This document shows, one piece after another, positions 61,328 to 64,000 of a stretch of DNA of 64,000 nucleotides. The stretch covers positions 93,565 to 157,564 of the forward strand of contig CAKULK010000003.1 of the NCBI GenBank assembly GCA_934667275.1, given 5' to 3'. The notes under the pieces were generated by a model, which ran no database searches, had not been told where the DNA came from, and saw only the letters and a list, made by a program, of their open reading frames with translations. Each line of letters opens with the position of its first letter. Positions within the stretch are counted from its first letter, which is position 1. The stretch comes from an uncultured Bacteroidales bacterium. GTDB lineage: Bacteria; Bacteroidota; Bacteroidia; Bacteroidales; Paludibacteraceae. The translations under genes and the position numbers were made by a program.

Positions 61328-62470
61328 TCAAAACGCCTCAGTGGCAGTCAGATAAAAACTATAGGCATCCATTGTGTTCCAACGCGGATCCACGTTGCTG
61401 CGCGCCACATCAAAACGGATATTCACCTTGGCGCGATTGATACTCATGCGCAAACCCAACCCGTAACTAACCTTGGGCGTTGCCCACTGCCAATCATGAA
61501 TATCGTACACATCACCAATCCCCGCAAAGGCTGTGGCGCGAAAAATACTCCAAATAGGGATGCGCAATTCCGTTTGCAGGGCCAGCATGACATCGTCGCG
61601 GAACATACTTTTGTTGATGCCGCGCAATCCGTCCTGTCCTCCCAAACAAGGCATCATGGGATAAGGTGTGTCACCCGCCGACAATGCCCATTGGCTGCGA
61701 AACTGCCACGCCCATACAAAGTCATGCGGCAGGGGGACAAACTGGCGCAAGTCAATATGCAGCAGCGTCATACGTGCCGTAGAGCCCAAGGCTTTCTCAT
61801 AGTGCGTCACAGCAGCCTTGAAGAACAACCCGCGCGTCGGATAGTAAACTCTGTCGCGCGTGTCATACTGCGCCACAAGCCCCAATCCCCACTGCAACGC
61901 TGTAGGATGAGGGTGCAAAGAATCGGGCAAAGCGGTACGCAGATGTTGGAAATCGAACAATGGACCCAACGACCAGTTATGCCCCAAATAAATTCGCGTC
62001 TGGATATCCACATAGCCGCGTTGCAGATTGAATGGAATTCCTGAACGACGCATACCTATATCCGTAGTTCCTTGATTACCAATACCATAGAACGCCGTTG
62101 GACGATGGCTGTATCCGAACTTGTACTGCAACTGCCAAGGTTGCTGACCTCCGAAATAGATGGTGCCTTGGGTATTGATATACCATTGTTGCTTGAGCGA
62201 ATAAGCCCCGTCCAACTGCACAATCGAGGTCTTGGTCTGCCCGGGCAGACAGAAATAGCCTTGCGCAGCAGCACCGAACTCCCATGATGTTTCGGGGGTG
62301 TAGTTGATAACCGGCACGCCCATCGCCGGCAGATTGACGATGCTGTCCAGCGACATCGCGCGCGCACACGTACCTATGTATATGCAAACCAACAAACCAA
62401 CCACGTTGCGCCACGAATGGCGCAACACATTGTGTATCAACAGACTGACATTAAGCCTCTTCACCGGCAC
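61328..62470 (-). CDS. Omp85-family outer-membrane barrel without POTRA domains
   Basis: 380 residues with a signal peptide (about 1-38, ending CARA). The rest is alternating beta strands typical of the surface-antigen (BamA C-terminal) barrel: FGYSHRPTAFYGIGNQG, the RDRVYYPTRGLFFKAAVTHY segment and the GGQDGLRGI motif, the equivalent of the VRGF/Y loop-6 signature. It ends in FYLTATEAF with a terminal Phe. It lacks the POTRA repeats of BamA/TamA, so it is more like the short patatin-associated or metallophosphatase-associated barrels. The function is unknown. It is 3 bp from rsgA and 4 bp from frr. Confidence 0.85.
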   Translation of the reverse strand: MPVKRLNVSLLIHNVLRHSWRNVVGLLVCIYIGTCARAMSLDSIVNLPAMGVPVINYTPETSWEFGAAAQGYFCLPGQTKTSIVQLDGAYSLKQQWYINTQGTIYFGGQQPWQLQYKFGYSHRPTAFYGIGNQGTTDIGMRRSGIPFNLQRGYVDIQTRIYLGHNWSLGPLFDFQHLRTALPDSLHPHPTALQWGLGLVAQYDTRDRVYYPTRGLFFKAAVTHYEKALGSTARMTLLHIDLRQFVPLPHDFVWAWQFRSQWALSAGDTPYPMMPCLGGQDGLRGINKSMFRDDVMLALQTELRIPIWSIFRATAFAGIGDVYDIHDWQWATPKVSYGLGLRMSINRAKVNIRFDVARSNVDPRWNTMDAYSFYLTATEAF

Positions 62471-62474
62471 GGGC

Positions 62475-63035
62475 TTAGACGGTCATAATGTCTTTTTCTT
62501 TCTTTGCATAGAGGTCGTCAATTTGCTTCACATATTTGTCGTGCAATTTCTGAACCTCGTTCTCTGCATCTTTCTCTGCGTCTTCTGGAAGTCCCTCTTT
62601 TATCTGTTTTTTCAAAGTCTCGATAGCGTCACGGCGGGCATTTCGTACACTCATCTTGGCATTCTCAACCTCACCCTTGCACTGTTTTGCCAATTCGCGG
62701 CGACGCTCTTCGGTCAGAGGCGGCATCACCAGACGTATGCACTCGCCGTTGTTATTGGGGGCTAAGCCGATGTTGGAATTGATGATGGCGCGCTCAATGG
62801 CGGGCAGCATTTTCTTCTCCCAAGGCTGTATTTGGATAGTACGCGCATCGGGCGTGGTGATGGTGGCCACATTGGTGAGCGGCGCCATCTGCCCGTAGTA
62901 CTCTACGCGGACTGGATCCAGAATACGGGTGCTTGCTTTGCCGGCACGAATATGCGCCAAAGCGTCATCAAGAAACAGGACGGCCGATTGCATCAACTCG
63001 TCGGCATCTGCTTGAATTTTGTCGGGTTCAATCAT
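62475..63035 (-). CDS. frr: Ribosome recycling factor
   Basis: 186 residues, standard length. It splits post-termination ribosomes with EF-G. Signature parts: HIRAGKASTRILDPVRVEYYG, PLTNVATITTPDARTIQIQPW, IERAIINSNIGLAPNNNGECIRL and PPLTEERRRELAKQCK. It follows pyrH by 42 bp, the common bacterial order. Confidence 0.96.
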   Translation of the reverse strand: MIEPDKIQADADELMQSAVLFLDDALAHIRAGKASTRILDPVRVEYYGQMAPLTNVATITTPDARTIQIQPWEKKMLPAIERAIINSNIGLAPNNNGECIRLVMPPLTEERRRELAKQCKGEVENAKMSVRNARRDAIETLKKQIKEGLPEDAEKDAENEVQKLHDKYVKQIDDLYAKKEKDIMTV

Positions 63036-63077
63036 ATTATTCAGGTATTAAAAGATTCTGTTATCCATTCTTTGCCA

Positions 63078-63782
63078 CTACGGTTTCACGAGCGTGCCTA
63101 TCTGCTCTCCGTTCATCACTTTCTCCAAGTTGCCGACGGTGTCCATGTCAAACACATAAATCGGCATCCGGTTTTCGCGGCACATCGTGATAGCCGTCAG
63201 GTCCATCACGTGCAGTTTGCGGTCAAGCACCTCGTCATAAGTGATTTCCGTGAACTTGGTCGCAGTCTTGTCTTTCTCGGGGTCGGCGGTGTAAATGCCG
63301 TCCACACGCGTTCCTTTCATCATCACATCGGCTTGCAATTCAATGGCGCGCAGCACAGAGGCGGTGTCAGTAGTGAAATAAGGATTGCCCGTACCTCCTG
63401 CTATGATAACCACATTCCCTTTGCCCATCAACCGCAACGCCTTGGCTGTACTGTAAAGTTCACCTATCGGCTCCATGCGCACACTGGTTAACACCCTGAC
63501 TTTCTGCCCGATAGACTCTAATGCCGAGCACAATGCCAACGAGTTGATAACCGTTGCCAGCATCCCCATCTGGTCACCTTTGACACGGTCGAAACCTTTC
63601 TGCGCACCCGACAGCCCACGGAAGATATTGCCTCCCCCTATCACGATTCCCACTTCCACACCTCTGTCTGCAATCTGCCGGATTTGGCGTGCATAATCGG
63701 CCAATCGCACTTCATCAATACCGTATTGTTTGGCTCCCATCAGGCTCTCGCCCGATAATTTCAGCAAAATTCGCTTGTACAT
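63078..63782 (-). CDS. pyrH: UMP kinase
   Basis: 234-residue amino-acid-kinase-family enzyme phosphorylating UMP to UDP. Motifs: RILLKLSGESLMG, VIGGGNIFRG, VIIAGGTGNPYFTTDTASVLRA and KGTRVDGIYTADPEKD. It is the first gene of the operon pyrH-frr-barrel-rsgA-thiL, which starts at the promoter 63807-63839. Confidence 0.97.
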   Translation of the reverse strand: MYKRILLKLSGESLMGAKQYGIDEVRLADYARQIRQIADRGVEVGIVIGGGNIFRGLSGAQKGFDRVKGDQMGMLATVINSLALCSALESIGQKVRVLTSVRMEPIGELYSTAKALRLMGKGNVVIIAGGTGNPYFTTDTASVLRAIELQADVMMKGTRVDGIYTADPEKDKTATKFTEITYDEVLDRKLHVMDLTAITMCRENRMPIYVFDMDTVGNLEKVMNGEQIGTLVKP

Positions 63783-63806
63783 ACCTATTGCAAATTAGTA
63801 GTGGGT

Positions 63807-63839
63807 GCAAAGGTACTACAATTTTGCGATATATGCAAC
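63807..63839 (-). promoter_or_regulatory. Promoter of the pyrH operon
   Basis: On the minus strand: GTTG (-33), 20 bases, TACCTTTGC (63807-63815). The leader is about 18 nt. An 11-bp array begins 50 bp upstream. Confidence 0.82.
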
Positions 63840-63889
63840 GGCCTTGCGCAAAAACTCGCACTTATCCTCTTTGAATTTCCTCTGTTAAA

Positions 63890-63944
63890 TACGGTAGATA
63901 TACGGTTGATACACGGTAGATATACGGTAGATACTCGGTACATT
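63890..63944. repeat. 11-bp tandem repeat, 4 clear copies plus 1 degenerate
   Basis: TACGGTAGATA, TACGGTTGATA, CACGGTAGATA, TACGGTAGATA, then CTCGGTACATT. The first three units match those at 50458-50490 exactly. Confidence 0.93.
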
Positions 63945-64000
63945 CAACGACTCATATAATCCCATGCTTTGTCCGTTTTCGGGTTGACTCGTTTCCGTGT
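63944..64000 (-). CDS. Possible C-terminal fragment of a gene beyond the window
   Basis: The minus strand entering the window reads in frame TRKRVNPKTDKAWDYMSR and stops at TGA (63944-63946), next to the repeat array. Eighteen codons are too few to identify a family. It is listed because the array arrangement (gene end, array, promoter) matches other loci. Confidence 0.35.
   Translation of the reverse strand, partial: TRKRVNPKTDKAWDYMSR

Noticed and set aside
1..64000. tRNA, rRNA, riboswitch or insertion sequence
   Set aside because: The intergenic regions were read through and none showed cloverleaf, conserved riboswitch core or transposase-linked inverted repeats; a covariance-model search could still find a small RNA.

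Overview
This window is a stretch of a Bacteroidales (phylum Bacteroidota) chromosome. The evidence is a SusC/SusD polysaccharide utilisation locus, a type IX secretion (T9SS) C-terminal sorting domain, the gene order dxs-trkA-trkH, and fifteen promoter candidates of the Bacteroidota type. Every one of those promoters reads TTTG (or one mismatch), exactly 20 bases, then TAnnTTTG (followed by C in all but one). No rRNA, tRNA, CRISPR array, insertion sequence or phage gene is visible. I cannot resolve the genus.

Layout. 1-5509 (minus): operon dxs, trkA, trkH and a truncated SGNH/GDSL hydrolase. 5710-9410: rpsA (minus) and a conserved unknown membrane protein (plus) fired from nearly abutting divergent promoters. 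9486-19787 (minus): era with an in-frame repeat insertion, a secreted M16 peptidase, the threonine-catabolic pair tdh/kbl, gdhA, and an NtrY-like sensor kinase whose promoter shows the start must be internal. 20137-25058 (plus): ftsB-like gene, small membrane protein, LacI regulator, a stand-alone GH65 N-terminal domain and ruvC; then a 54-residue 2[4Fe-4S] ferredoxin, a CcdA/ArsG-like permease and trmN6. DedA (minus) closes this part.

26049-46002 (all minus) is an alpha-galactoside-type utilisation locus. One operon is susC, susD, an FG-GAP surface protein, a T9SS-tagged clan GH-D enzyme, galM, GH97 and GH36. A second operon is a sugar porter, a DUF5107/TPR protein and an AraC regulator. Their two promoters carry the same 41-bp operator-like block (29 of 41 bases identical, no gaps) with two half-sites 21 bp apart overlapping the -33 element, so the AraC protein probably activates both operons.

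46515-55030 (minus): korAB 2-oxoacid:ferredoxin oxidoreductase, a short-chain dehydrogenase, a secreted protein with a short Bacteroidales-type C-terminal tag, a HAD phosphatase fused to a SpoU RNA methyltransferase, and a membrane protein carrying a TonB-plug-like peptide. 55343-59289 (plus): a glycosyltransferase and a complete GDP-heptose pathway packed in three genes. 59293-63782 (minus): pyrH, frr, an Omp85-type barrel, rsgA, thiL.

The most unusual feature is scattered through the intergenic DNA: nine intergenic loci (ten arrays) of short tandem repeats with a strict 11-bp period but mostly different unit sequences. At several promoters the array lies 42-52 bp upstream of the -33 element. 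This is not explained by any annotated feature.
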